Source: Metellina segmentata (taxonomy: Eukaryota > Arthropoda > Arachnida > Araneae > Tetragnathidae). Taken from it: DNA of 64,000 bases. The first letter of the stretch is position 1. Every line of letters begins with the position of its first letter. The stretch spans positions 44,674,437 through 44,738,436 of the forward strand of contig OX375873.1 in assembly GCA_947359465.1 (NCBI GenBank), written 5' to 3'. The translations under genes and the position numbers were made by a program. Shown here in pieces: positions 9,901 to 21,324 of the stretch. The notes under the pieces are model-generated. The model saw nothing but the letters and a program-made list of their open reading frames with translations, searched no databases and was not told the DNA's origin.

Positions 9901-11552
9901 GTAAAAGTTTGTTGCGTCCCCCTCAAGTTGATTATTAATTAATAATAAACTAACAATAATTCTTGTTACATACCTACGTAATTATACTTGTAGTTAGTAG
10001 TACCTATGTCAAAATGTTGTAAATATTATTTTCTTTTATGTTACTCAATTTGAAAATAAAACATTTGTTAATTGTTCCTATTAATTATTTTGACTTTGTT
10101 TTGACCGTTAAAATAAGTCTTAATTATAAATTAATAAACACAGCAAATAACAAATTAAATGCACCCCCCCCCCGCTGTTTTGTTTGTCTTTCACTGAAAT
10201 TGTAAGAGGGCTGGAAATGTAATTTATTTATTTTTGGAACACGAATGTTAGCGTGACGTCACATTCTCTTGCAAAAATATAAAAGATATTGAATTAAAAA
10301 ATTTTATTTATTTAAAGAAAATTATATTTTTAGGTAACGATCTAATGTAACATTTTCCGCAGATTTCAAATCCGTTGAAAATTTTAATCTATCTTAAACG
10401 ATCTAGGAGATAGAAAAAAGAACTACATGACTAAAGTTAAAATTTTGTTTTATATCTTCCGCAGGAAAATCATTCCTCCGAGCAAAAAGAAAACGGAAAA
10501 AATTAATTAAAACTCTGTCATATCTTTATGCTGTTACCATTCAAAAGAAAATAATAATGATTAAATTTCATTAAATTAATTTAAAAATGTTCTAGATTAA
10601 ATTTTAAAATTCCAAACGACCCTGAAATTGCAAAAAAATAAAAAAAATGGTCTACCTGTCTGCCAAATTTCATTACTCTAAGTGCCATAGATTAGTCAGG
10701 ACTTTGTGAAAGAAAGAAACAAACAAACAGACGAACACTTCCTTTTATAATTTTAGAGACTATATTGCATCTCAAGTATTTGAGGCTGTGATCAATGTAT
10801 TTTTGGTCTCCAACCAATTCAGGGAATATCCAGGTGAGTGTTTCCAAATCATAATTTTGTTTATATTCCTTGAAAGTACATTAAATACTTAAGGTAAGTA
10901 TGTATGCTCTACTAGTAACAGGTTTTTAATAGTAGCTCCTAATTTCGCCTGGTGGGTGGTAATAGGAACAGGGGTAGGCGATATTAAGAACTCACTCTTG
11001 AAAAATGTCTTGGGAAACTTTTGAGGTTTTACTAGTTAACTTAAACTGGCATAAGCAAAGAAGGTATATGATCTCTAGAAACCGAAGGAGAAAAGTTCCT
11101 AGCGATATTCATTTAGTTTCTAGTTTGATTTACCACCCCTGTAGGCTGAGAATTAGAGAAATTATCAGGGTAGGTAAAATATTTGGAACACTTTCCCTAA
11201 ACATCAATTTCACAGTCGTTCGTTATGTGGACAAAATATGTAAACATAACTTTCTTAATTAGCACGGCAGAATACTTAACAGCTGTAGGTGAAGGCATTG
11301 CTTAACACCTTGCCGTTTTTTCTGTTCTCTCCGTCTGATTTATTATATTTTACTGCAGCCTGTAACTTAGAAGTATTAATTTGCATTGTTTGATCCAGAA
11401 TCCTCAACTATATTTTTATTGCCTAACTGACTATTACATAAATAAAACGGGTAGATAATAAATTGCTCAGATAGTAAAGAAATTCCAAAATTTTATTACA
11501 AAAAAATGTTTTCAAACTTTTTTTGAATGTCTTTGTTATGTTTAATGTTTTC
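9901..11552. other. No gene seen; possible LINE 3' end near 10640-10770
   Basis: Mostly AT-rich, with an 11-base C run near 10165. Around 10660-10770 the sequence reads gtctgccaaatttcattact, then gaaagaaagaaacaaacaaa, then ttataattttagagac. That resembles the 3' end of arthropod RTE-type LINEs, but there is no reverse transcriptase to confirm it. The frame at 11005-11262 is unidentified. Confidence 0.35.
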
Positions 11553-11855
11553 CGCTGTAGCCTGGTTGAAAGGGTAACGGATTAGCAACTGGAAGTTTGT
11601 AAGTTCGAATCAAACCAAGAACCGCCGTGTACAAAGGGGCTGGGGCATGTAAATTCTGTCGAAGCCTCAAATATCCTCACGTTGACTTGGTGTATAAGTT
11701 TGGAGAGCAGGGTACCAGCTCAGGTATGGCCATCTCATCTGACGTGGTTTGAAATTACGTGGTGTTGTCCTCGGATCTTTCCCTTCGAATTTGAACCCGG
11801 AGAGTCGTTAATACCCCGTTGCGTTGCAAAATGTAACGTTAATTAAAATACCTAC
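11553..11855 (+). repeat. tRNA-derived SINE (family A)
   Basis: tRNA-like head at 11553-11620 (B-box-like taagttcgaatcaaacc), then the body block caaatatcctcacgttgact, gtaccagctcaggtatg, acgtggtgttgtcctcggat, and the 3' end gttgcgttgc...gtaacgttaattaaaatacc. The end matches the copies at 12 kb, 23.4 kb, 40.05 kb, 57.3 kb and 63 kb. A truncated copy in opposite orientation lies only 135 bp downstream. Confidence 0.75.
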
Positions 11856-11990
11856 TTGCCATTCATTATATACATAAATCAGCTTTCTAAGCGCACGTAA
11901 AACGACTATCTTACGACGTATTTCCAATCAAATTTACTTTAATAAATTCGGCACTCTTCACACTTGATTATGAATATGCTATTCCTCTCG

Positions 11991-12120
11991 AGGTAGTAGG
12001 TATTGAATTAACGTCGCACTAGAGCAACACAACGGGCTATTGGCGATGGTCCGGGATCAAAACCGAAGGGAAAGATCCGAGTACATCACGTTATTTTGAA
12101 CCATGGTCAGACAACGTCAT
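11991..12120 (-). repeat. SINE (family A), 5' truncated
   Basis: Minus-strand copy of the SINE-A 3' half: gaattaacgtcgcactagag, caacacaacgggctattggc, gatggtccgggatcaa, aaagatccgagtacatcacg. It stops at 12120, where the tRNA-like half should follow. Confidence 0.75.
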
Positions 12121-14590
12121 TTCTTTTGAAGTTGATTTAAAAAAGAAAAGAGAAATTAAAATCTGTGAAAAGAGTGAATTTAAATGTCATATTTTTGACA
12201 TTAATTAATGGATAACTAAACATTCTAAATGATTACATTCAAAAATTATATTTGTTGCATTGTTGTGCCGTCCATACAGCTTAGTTATAATGTTGATTAA
12301 ATGCAAAAAGCTTAGATGAATGCATTATATTTATCAAAATGGCTGTTTGGAAAAAGAATAAACTCGATATCTCTTAAAACATGACTTCAAAAGTATTAAA
12401 CACGTACAAAATTTTCTATATTGTTTGGTATTTACTTCCAGGAACAGTGAAATATACGGGATTCTATTGTGTCTTTTAGAATTAAAGTATTTTTACTTGG
12501 CATTGAGAGTTGTAAAGGCTAAATTTCTGTACAATGATTAGTGCATCGTTTTTGAAACAATGCCCTAAATGTGCACTATCATTCACAGGGATATTATTAT
12601 TTTTATTTGGGCCAAGTTTTTCCATGGCAATGCATAAATAAAAAGAGGTGAAGTTTTATAAGGGGACTGATATCTTGATACATAAAATGTTCGTTTTAAA
12701 AATTGTGACGGTTTGAAATTACATTTTAAAAGGAAATAGGTCAAACAGTTTAAAATAGCTTCAAAATTCGTACTAGTATTTGTGCATGCGCATTTAATGC
12801 ATGTGTTTGCGTCGTATTGAATGTACTTTGATTCAACTCGGAGAGTTGTGTGTTGGTTGGAAACAAAATGTCTTAAATCTGAACACATCAAAAAGAAAAT
12901 AGATAATTACCAAGCTCCAAGACCCAAGATAAGAATAGTTTAAGACAAAATAAATCAAACTCCTGCATTAAGTCAATTAAAGAGTGGATGGCAGAGAGAA
13001 AATTCTAAAATAACGAGTTAAATACCCATCTAAACTTGAGCAGACAGATTATTTTTCAATATTGTCACTAGATGGCAGCTCTTGTCACATTTTTAGAAAT
13101 TTGAGTAACACGAGCAAGAAAATGAATTTTTCTTATATCGTAGTTTATATACATGGATTTAAAAATAACATGAGGTGTTACCTTGTTCCATCTGTTTAAT
13201 TTCTATTTTCTCAAAACAAAGTAACTGTCTGCAAGAAAATAACATTTTTGTCTTGGTGTTGGGAATTTCGTAAATTTAGAAACAGAAAATAATAGATAAT
13301 TCACTAGGCTAGTTATGTTGCTAACTTTATTTCTATTTCATTCTTTCCCTTTTTACCCTCATAATAAAAAGCGTAACTACAAGATATTTCCATTTCAAAT
13401 TTAGATTTGGTACCAAACACTCGATCGTCAGGTTTGCCTTAATTGACAAAAATTGGTGATACTTACCATTAGATTATTTGAAGAAATAAAAAGTTTTTTT
13501 ACTATTATATGTTACATTGATTATGCTCGAATGCTTTACAAGTAGTTGGATTCTTTGATGGTGCTGGTGTTAAAATCGAGTTTTAAAAACTAAATATAGC
13601 GGTGTTAAAACCCAAATTTTTTTTAAATATAGAAACCCCTTAAAAATATTTTTTTGATTCCTCTGAAAATATTATATTATGTATGTCTTCGTATTAATAT
13701 ACTATATTTGCCACTGGTTTCTTGAAAACTTCAATTTATACAAACCAAATGCTCAACAACGGGAAAGGTATCTTCCGGACACAAAATATATATTATTATA
13801 AAATTTAAATAAAATATGTAGGGATTATAAATTCGATAAAAATCATAATAGCATATGTAAATTTTAATACAATGAGAAATATATTTTTTTCTTAAATTTG
13901 TGGAATTTAAAAAATACTTCCCAAAAGCAATTTTATTTATTAATTCGTAGATAATTTCTAAAACAAGAGGAAATTGTTAAAAATGGAAATGCTGGTGGAT
14001 CAGGGTGTCATCAGGGAGGAGCCTGACCCATACAATACAAAATGATGTTTTCTACGTATATGAGCAGCAAAACGCAAAGAAATTGCTTATATACTCTCCC
14101 AAACACCATTAAAAAGCAAACATTCAAAACAAAACAGTAAAGACCGACCCTCGAATCTCGAGTCTCGACCCACTGAATCACACAAAAAGTCACAATTAGT
14201 TTTTTTTATTTAAAACTCGCTTCTCAATAATAAATACCCTTCTTTATTCTTAATTACTTTTTATGACGAATTTATTGGTATCAACAATTATGCAGCCGAT
14301 GACTAATTATATTTCGTTATTTCCTCTGAGTCATTGATGTTAGCGTTTCAGAACGTCTTGCATTGACAAAGGAATAGTATGACTTCGTTTCCACCAGAAG
14401 AATCTCGATATTATCTGTAGAACCATAATTGAATAAAGAATCAGTTGCTGCAGAAAGCCCGAATGGACGAACGTGAATGATTGCAGTAACCTCGTCATGT
14501 ATTTCGAATTAGAGTACAGACATTTTGTGAGTATGGACTTTTAGGTTCGTACTTAATATCAAAAACCAGGATGTGTTGCACAAGTTGTGT
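12121..14590. other. No gene seen
   Basis: AT-rich. The small frame 12583-12891 (minus) has no recognisable motif. Nothing else stands out. Confidence 0.5.
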
Positions 14591-14591
14591 C

Positions 14592-15069
14592 AACTAGTAC
14601 AGTTGAGCCGCGGTAGCTCAGTCAGTAGAGCGTCGGGCTCGCATCAGAAGGGTTGTGGGTTCTGTCCTTGGCGGCGCCTGCAATTCTGATGATTGCGAGA
14701 TCGGCCCTTCGACCTGGCTAAAGACCGTCGTGTTCACTAATAGTGACTGGGGCACGTTAAATAGGTCGTGGTGACAATGTCCCCCATGTTCCCATACCAA
14801 ATCAATTCCTCTGGGGGTACCTGATCAGGGGGTTATCGGTCTCTGATTGGGATCTGAATTACGATATGTGTGATTGAATGGATGTATGAAAGGGACCTTC
14901 CTATAAAACGGATGTGTCATGTATGTCGAGCAAAGTCGGACTTCCTCCCAATGGGGCTCAATAACATGGAAGGTGCACCCCCCTCGCCTCTTGCCGTCTT
15001 CGACGGGCCTGACACTCCCCTGGTCTGCCAGTGTAGGCATAAGAAACAACAACAACAACTAGTACAGTT
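14592..15069 (+). repeat. Complete tRNA-derived SINE (family B) with target duplication
   Basis: The element proper is 14605-15056. Its head is a good tRNA-like sequence: the A box tagctcagtcagtagagcg, the B box gggttctgtcc, and 5' gccgcgg opposite 3' ggcggc as an acceptor-like stem. A ~350-bp body follows and the tail is (AAC)n. The duplication aactagtacagtt is perfect at 14592-14604 and 15057-15069. The copy at 52661-53135 is very similar over its whole length, so the family was active recently. Open frames inside are chance. Confidence 0.9.
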
Positions 15070-15080
15070 TGATGTCGTCT

Positions 15081-15966
15081 CAGTGGCGGATTAAGCGGTA
15101 AGCGGACTGAGCGGCCGCTTAGGGCCCCGGAATACCAAAGGGCCCCGAGGTCTTAAAATGTCTTTTCATTAGGGTTCGAGGAAAGTTTTGATAGCATCTT
15201 TACAATGTGCGTCTAAAGTGCGTCTTAAGTGCAGTAAAAAGAGTTTCAAAAACAAGATGGTCAGCAAGAGCAGATGCTGTGCTATAAAACTTGTTTCATA
15301 CATATAAAAGAGGCTTTAACTGAAATCTTTAATTCAGAAGAAAAAAAGTTACCCTAGTGGAGGCAACTTCACTTCTGAAGACAATGAGAAATATGAAACC
15401 ACCTTAATGACAGTTATTTGGAATACTATTTTACAAAGAATAAATGGTAATAGTAAATCAATGCAATCTTTGGAATGCGAACTATTGAAAGGATCTGACC
15501 TACTGAAGTCATTAGAAAATGTTATCAATAATTCCAGAGAAAAAGTTGAAAAACAGGCAACTTATTTATCAGGACTATCATTTAATGTAGAAAATGGACA
15601 AACTCACAGAAAATAAAAGAGAAAAATGTTTTTTGATGAAAACAAAGAAATCGGACACATGAATTTACAGTAGAGAACACTTCATAGTCCATTCATTTGA
15701 TGTCATATGTGATAATACCAAAGCAGAACTATCTCAAAGAACTCAGACGCAGGAAGTTGTTTTGCAACCTTTTCGAATATTTTTTTAATTGGGATTTATC
15801 AATCTCTTTATATTAAAAAAAAAGTTACTGCCGTCGCCGCAGGATTGAAAACTGTGTTGTTTAGCTCGATTCTTAGACGGTTTCCCTAAAAAGTTCGGAT
15901 CAGAAAAATATAAAAATCAACATGGTTTGTTCTTCATCATGCTCCCTGGACAATTCTAAAGATCTT
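15081..15966 (+). pseudogene. hAT element relic, ZMYM1-like transposase fragment
   Basis: The block starts cagtggcggattaagcggta, a typical hAT 5' terminus, followed by a C/G-rich stretch (gggccccggaataccaaagg). Downstream the plus strand shows parts of a ZMYM1-like hAT transposase. The open frame 15407-15616 (MTVIWNTILQRINGNSKSMQ...) corresponds to the helical region where this family alternates short helices between its RNase H motifs. Later pieces such as SIHLMSYVI and KFGSEKYKNQHG lie in other frames. Many stops and shifts make it non-coding. No matching 3' terminus or 8-bp duplication is visible; it runs into a Helitron-like end at 16053. Confidence 0.65.
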
Positions 15967-16011
15967 TTTCCGATGCGGTTACTAGTTTAGGGTTTATTAA
16001 GTGTCGAAATT

Positions 16012-16053
16012 GGGGGGGGGGGTATTAAGGCGAGCAGGGGCGGAGCCTCCTAG
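16012..16053 (+). mobile_element. Helitron 3' end (terminal part only)
   Basis: A run of 11 G, then gcgagcaggggcggagcctc, ending CCTAG followed by T. This matches the 3' ends of the two complete Helitrons at 22826-23296 and 30982-31461. The 5' TC end of this copy was not found. Confidence 0.5.
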
Positions 16054-16313
16054 TAGAAGAATGTATGCTACCATGTATGTATGAATGCTTGTATGCTACC
16101 AATACACTCAACAGCCTCCGCTACATTTGTGAAATTTTTGAGCCTGTTGTCCTTTATCTCCAGGGCTTATCTGCAACCAGTTTTTAACAGGACAATCCTC
16201 AACCCTACGTGCAACCTACGATTCCTCAATGTCCACCAGATTTCCCTTCTTCCCTTGCCCGCCCGTAAAGCAAATCTATGGCAACAATCATTGAGCAAAT
16301 TTTAAGCACGTTT

Positions 16314-16439
16314 GCACGCTGATGTCTCCTAATAGAGGAATTTCCCAGCCATTCACTTGGCAATCTGATATACCCAAAGTTAAGGATGGCACAGAGGGGT
16401 CTCCCTCCTCACAAGAAGAAGAAGAAGCACGCTGATGTC
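16314..16439 (+). mobile_element. Short 5'-truncated LINE insertion with target duplication
   Basis: The 13 bases gcacgctgatgtc occur at 16314-16326 and again at 16427-16439. Between them is a 100-bp insert ending gggtctccctcctcac plus (AAG)n. A duplicated target, an unrelated short body and a simple-sequence tail are the signs of target-primed reverse transcription by a non-LTR element. The body is too short to name the clade. The upstream stretch 16060-16310 may be another decayed repeat. Confidence 0.75.
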
Positions 16440-18239
16440 ATACAGCTCTGCGCTAAATCAGATGTGAAATCACACGTGTGCGGTGCTATTTCTCCCACTC
16501 AAAATTTAATTTCTGTTCTACAGATTTTATTTCGCGAAAGTCTGAATGTCAGATAATTTGATTTTCATTCACTTATCATTTTTTGTTATATTCGTTCAGA
16601 TATGAAGCCGAACTGATGTTTTGAATCAAGCTCATTTGTTGAGCGCAATCATAAAATAGAGACGCTGAAATAATATAGAATAATTCATTGCTGCTAGCCA
16701 GGCTTTTGAGTTGTGTTTTTTCCGGAAGCCAGAAAGGGAACCCCCGAGGATCTATTGAGCATCGAACACGTCTGATTATTGATTACATTAGAGACTAACC
16801 TCGGCTATGCCAGGCGAAGTTCGGATGGAACTTGGACTGACATATCCCAAACACATATTCAAAGATTTATTTCTTCAATGCAGACACGTGCAGTAGCAGT
16901 TTTTGCCGGCTACACAAAATACTGATTTCTTTGCGTTCCGCAAGGTCGAATGGAGCTGTGGTTTCAATGATTTCCCCCTTGTACCTTAAGATATTTAATG
17001 TGACTGATATCTCTTGTTCTTCATGGTGTTGCATTTTAGATGGCAATTACAATAATTTTCGAAATATGGCTATCAAAATATAAGACATCTAAATTACATT
17101 ATAACATAGCTTCTAACTGAGAAAGAAATTGGAAAATTGCTCAAGCCGTATTTTATTAAATTCGAAGGGGATAGAAATAATTTAGTTACGCATAGGTCTA
17201 AATTTAGTGCATACCATATCTTAAAATCATAGCATTAAAATGCTCTTACAAGACTTGGTTTATAAGTAAATGAAGCATTTACCTCATACACATTTTTAGA
17301 GAACATTACATCCAACCGCGACCTAGTCTTACTTAGCTTAGCTTACGCTTCCTTTGAAAAAGTCAGGTTAAACAACGTCACTTCACAAATAAAAGTCAAG
17401 TAAAAAACCACTCGGTCTGACAAAACTGTTTAACATGTCACTTTTAAAAAGATCCATTATCCAACGGCTCGCTTCCCACATTACTTAAAGCTCGTTTAAG
17501 GCGATCTCAAATAACGCAGTAATTGCGGTACTGTTCCTGCCTTGGCGGGAGAAAAAAACCCGAATGAATGAAACATGAAAGAATTGCTTAAGACTGAGAC
17601 ATTAAGCCAAGCGATCTTGTATGCGGCCTATGTTGGCGAGGAACACACACAGACAGTAATGTCTGTCATCTCATAAGCAGCGACTCACGACGATATGTTT
17701 ACATTAAAGAAAAATAAAAAGCCCTTGTAATTAATTCCCGAGACTCACAACTGTTGAGAATAGTGCTATTATACACCTGCGGCAACTCCACTCCTCTCAT
17801 ATTCGAGATGGTAAAATGAATTTTCATGCGCTATTACATTCAGAGTTGCTGAAACATGGTTTGCGGAATAGGAACGTAAAATAGCCTCCAGGCTGACAAT
17901 TCATGTGATGGTTAGTTGTCTCGATATACCTCTGATTGCAAAGCTTTTAAGTGATGTGCATGTGATAGATGGCCGTAAGTAGTTTATTTATGATGTTCTT
18001 TTGTTGCTTAAATTAATTTAAATTACTGTGCGCGGAGTGCGTGCTAAAATTTGGTCGCTTTAATGAAAGTGGTATTTCACTTAGTTCATCGGCAATTCAT
18101 AAGTAATGCCTTCTAGCGTGTTAGGGTAAAATAGTACGTCACAAATTGCTCAAATTGAGTTACATAAACAAATATCTGTAAAAGTTATCTTTCATTTGAT
18201 CAAATTAGTATAAGTCAGCTATGGATACAATCATAAATA
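16440..18239. other. No gene seen
   Basis: AT-rich, without recognisable coding sequence. Slightly GC-richer patches near 16700-16950 and 17320-17800 carry no clear frame. Confidence 0.5.
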
Positions 18240-18241
18240 TA

Positions 18242-19148
18242 CACAGTCCAGTCACATTAATGTGACCACCTGTCAAAAGCCAGAATAACCACCTTTGGCA
18301 GAGCGGACCGCTGCGAGACGTGCAGGAAGAGAGTCAATTAGGTTTCTGAAGGTATTCACTGCGATGTTGAGCCATGCCGACTCCAATGCCGTGGCCAGCT
18401 GCGCTAGATTACCTCCCTCCTCCAGCCTGTATCCTTTCAGCCATTGTTGCAGAGTGTTTGCTTTCAGACGTTTCTCGTCGAAAAGGCCAACGTCCATCTG
18501 TCCGATGGAGCATAAAACGTGATTCATCGGAAAAAGGCACCTGTTGCCACTCTGTGGACGTCCAGTTGCGGTACTGGCGTGCAAATTCCAGCCTTCGCCG
18601 CCGATGAACAGCAGTCAGCATAGGTGCATTAACCAGGCGTCTGCTGCGGAGGCCCATGCGCAGCAACGTTCACTGAACCGTTGTTGAGGATACACTCTTG
18701 GTAGTCCCTTGGTTCATCTGGGCTGTCAGTTGCTCAACAGTTGCACGTCTATTCGCCCGAACGCATCTCCGTAGCCTTCGTTCGCTTCTGTCATCTATAG
18801 CTCGTGGTGCACTACATGTGCCGCTGATTTTGGATAGTGCCATTTTGGATAGTGCCATTTTGCCATGCACGGTATACTTTTAACACGGCGGCACGCGAAC
18901 AGTTCACACAATTAGCCGTTTCCGAAATGCTTCCACCCTTGGCCCGAAAGCCAATAATCATGCCCTTTTGGACGTCGGATAAATCGCTACGTTTCTGCAT
19001 TACGCCAACGATTGAAATGCTCTCCGATGCCCTAGGACATCCTTTATATACACTCCACTGCAATGTGCTGCCACCTGCCTTTTGTGATTGGTTATTTCAC
19101 GTTGACGTCGAAAGTAGGTGGTGGTCACATTAATGTGACTGGACTGTG
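18242..19148 (-). mobile_element. Tc1 element with both TIRs, internally deleted, 907 bp
   Basis: Perfect terminal inverted repeats CACAGTCCAGTCACATTAAT continuing GTGACCACC at both ends, flanked by TA at 18240-18241 and 19149-19150, the normal Tc1/mariner target duplication. A Tc1 element with a complete transposase is near 1.4 kb or more, so about a third is missing. The intact TIRs mean it could have been mobilised in trans. Confidence 0.95.
18273..19000 (-). pseudogene. Tc1 transposase with the catalytic centre deleted
   Basis: Minus-strand pieces in order: MQKRSDLSDVQKGMIIGFR (first helix-turn-helix, from 19000), then RAIDDRSERRLRRCVRANRR (second DNA-binding unit), then EFARQYRNWTSTEWQQVPFS followed by DESRF, which holds the first catalytic aspartate (about 18510), and the C-terminus SLPARLAAVRSAKGGYSGF at 18273. 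The whole stretch with the second aspartate and the glutamate is missing between about 18415 and 18440. A 15-bp unit is duplicated near 18840-18865 and gives repeated NGTIQ residues. Frame shifts separate the pieces. No product can be active. Confidence 0.9.
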
Positions 19149-19185
19149 TAAATGCTGGTTGAAACGATTAAGTTTATTTACAATG

Positions 19186-19685
19186 CAGGTTGTCCATAAA
19201 GTCTCTTTACAATTTCAAAACCTACCTTCATAGTCCAGTAAGATGGTGTACCACCACATTGGGGACTGCATGTTCGTGGGTTCTTAAATGAAACATCTCC
19301 AGACCGGTGGGTGGCTCAATTCCCTGGCCACCCCACCTTGTTCACCAGATATTTTTCTCCTCAACTTCTTTCTATGGGGTTATGTTAAAGATATCGTGTA
19401 TCAAACAAAGGTTCGGGACATCACTAATCTAAAGCAGAGGTTCACTAATACCATTGCCACCATTGATAACGGTATGCTGCGACGAACATGGCACGAAATC
19501 GAGTACCGTCTTGATGTGCTTAGTGCAGAAAATGGCGCCCAGATAGAGGTATATCAAATACGGCAAAAAAAAAACTTAAATATATACACCACATTTTATA
19601 ATAATTTCCACTTATCTGTCTTTTCATTTGCTTGCCTTCGTAATACATTTTTGAACTTATAAGGAGAGACTTTATGGACACCCTG
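19186..19685 (+). mobile_element. Mariner/Tc1-type element, deleted, with TIRs
   Basis: The ends caggttgtccataaagtctc (left) and the complement of gagactttatggacaccctg (right) form inverted repeats. A right-hand TA follows; the left-hand TA appears mutated to TG. Inside, the plus strand retains the last third of a transposase (19288-19555). It reads like the widespread arthropod family with CAGGGTGTCCATAAAGTC ends. It lies 37 bp from the preceding Tc1 element. Confidence 0.75.
19240..19560 (+). pseudogene. Mariner-like transposase C-terminal remnant
   Basis: The frame begins near QDGVPPHWG (second catalytic aspartate block, one frame) and continues, after a shift, as PPCSPDIFLLNFFLWGYVKD, DITNLKQRF, WHEIEYRLDVLSAENGAQIE. 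In this family the block SPDLTPLDFFLWGYVK carries the last acidic residue (PLDFFLW). Here it reads LLNFFLW, so the acidic residue is gone. The N-terminal two thirds are missing. The family assignment is from memory of many arthropod copies. Confidence 0.7.
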
Positions 19686-19904
19686 TAGATATAAAAAAAT
19701 GCATTTAATAATAACTGTCACCTAAAAGTTGTTTTTTTTACTTATATAGTTTTGCCCTTACATGCTAGATATAAAATGGTTATAGTTTTGATTTTGGATG
19801 TACGTATTTGTGATGCGTATTCCAAATGCAAAGTCCTGTTACAAAGTGTCACCAGGCCTGGAAGAAGGTACAATTTGTTTTACATACTTGGAGTGATGGA
19901 GCAA

Positions 19905-20000
19905 TTTTGTCTCAAACAAGGCATCTTGTCAGTCGAAAAACTGATCAGACCTTGATAGACAAGATATATCGTCGAAACCACCTGATACAAAACTACTAGG
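19905..20000 (-). repeat. Palindrome-core repeat, single unit
   Basis: On the minus strand this reads ggtggtttcgacgatatatc, then ttgtctatcaaggtctgatc, then agtttttcgactgacaag. It matches the units at 6450-6680 and 8290-8385. Confidence 0.5.
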
Positions 20001-20169
20001 AACACGAATCAAGTCTTTTTTACTCTTCTACCAATTCTTAAAATTCCAAAATTAGTTTTCATCATATTCCATACCAGGTTTAAAGTTTGCTTATGCGTAA
20101 TTAAAACTACATTCGCTAATATGATAGCTTGCACGTGCTTGATAGACATAATAAATGTCGTGTAGATTT

Positions 20170-20510
20170 ATTGTAGGTAAGCTAACCTCTTCGTGTAATA
20201 CTTGCAAAAGGCAAGCGAGGACAAAGATTACTGATCTCAGCTCGAGACTTTATTATTCACCTGAACTGAGTGATACATCTGCTTGTATACCTTTTCCGAA
20301 AATGAATCGAACATTCGAGAATTGGAAAGTTCTGGAAATTAACATAAGTATTGTACAGTCCGGTCCCGAGCACCCTTGAGATATTGGCAACTTGTGTACG
20401 ACCCCTTCGAGGGGTGTCGCAAAGAACCCAACGGGGTGTTTTGGAAGAAGGAAGCGAGAGTGGACAGAATAGGGGGAGGCCCTTGCGTAGGCGTTTTGCT
20501 CGTACACAAT
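20170..20510 (-). repeat. Possible solo LTR
   Basis: On the minus strand a promoter-like GC-rich start (tgtacgagcaaaacgcctac) is followed by ctccccctattctgtccact, then agaactttccaattctcgaa, then gaataataaagtctcgagct (a poly-A signal), and an end near cttacctaca. This order (TG..., promoter, AATAAA, ...CA) suits an LTR. There is no partner LTR, no clear target duplication and no coding sequence. Confidence 0.3.
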
Positions 20511-20779
20511 AGCTCTTATGTAAACTAATAATTTAAGTTTAACCTATCCAAGTATCTTGAAACTTGTCTGTAAAATTTATAACTAACTTGCAAATAAACC
20601 TTAATGTTAACTTAATTGCTCCGTTCCTGTTTCCATTGAGCTTATATTCAATGATTCCTTCAACATTCTACAAAATGGCCACCGCGTGTTCATCCGAGCA
20701 CATTCGAAGGAAGTAAGGAAGGGAGAATTTGACTAGTATATTCTTGAAGAAGTGAGAAACAAATAGAAAGGAAACTTTA

Positions 20780-20882
20780 AAATGAAATCTACTTTTAGGC
20801 CACTTGCCTCTAGTGGGATTGTAACTCCGTACCTTCCGATTCGCAGTAAGGTGCAATACCGACTGAGCCACGATTTTCAGAC
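20780..20882 (-). repeat. tRNA-like sequence, SINE head fragment
   Basis: On the minus strand: tggctcagtcggtattgcac (A-box-like) and, 35 bp on, ggagttacaatcccac (B-box-like). No acceptor stem closes, so it is not a functional tRNA gene. It is probably a truncated SINE head. Confidence 0.45.
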
Positions 20883-20989
20883 GAAGTGAATAAGTTTCGC
20901 TACAATATCAAGACAACAACGTTTACAAATACGCTAGTAGCAATAAAACGGCATCATAAAAATTAGATTTACGAAACAGCTTCATGCTA

Positions 20990-21263
20990 TTCCTTCCGTT
21001 TGATTGGAAGAGTAATGGACTACCAACCAGAGGGTTGTGCGTTGGAATTCAACCAAAGACCGTAGTGTACAAAAAGAGATTGTGCAATTAAAATCTGTCG
21101 GGGGCCTGACATATTCTCACGTTGGCTTGGTGTGGACGTTTGGAGAATGGATTGCCAGCTCATGTGTGACCTCGTCATCTGACCGTGGATCAAAATTACG
21201 TGATGTTGTCCTCTATCTTTCTCTTGGGGATTGTGTTCCTCAAGTGCGACGTTAGTTTATTAC
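20990..21263 (+). repeat. tRNA-derived SINE (family A)
   Basis: Head with B-box-like gttggaattcaacc (21042-21055), body ctcacgttggcttggtgtgg, attgccagctcatgtgtgac, aattacgtgatgttgtcctc, 3' end ctcaagtgcgacgttagttt. Clearly related to the copy at 11553. Confidence 0.7.
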
Positions 21264-21324
21264 CATCACTGTTCACTCTGTTTGAAGACCTCTCATGTGG
21301 TAGTGGGTAAATCAGGAATCCTAA

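Noticed and set aside
14605..14680. A tRNA gene
   Set aside because: The A and B boxes are good, but the sequence continues into a SINE body and tail with target duplications, so it is a SINE head.
14870..15094. Open frames on both strands inside SINE-B, repeated at 52940-53272
   Set aside because: Both copies are SINEs bounded by target duplications; the frames are chance.
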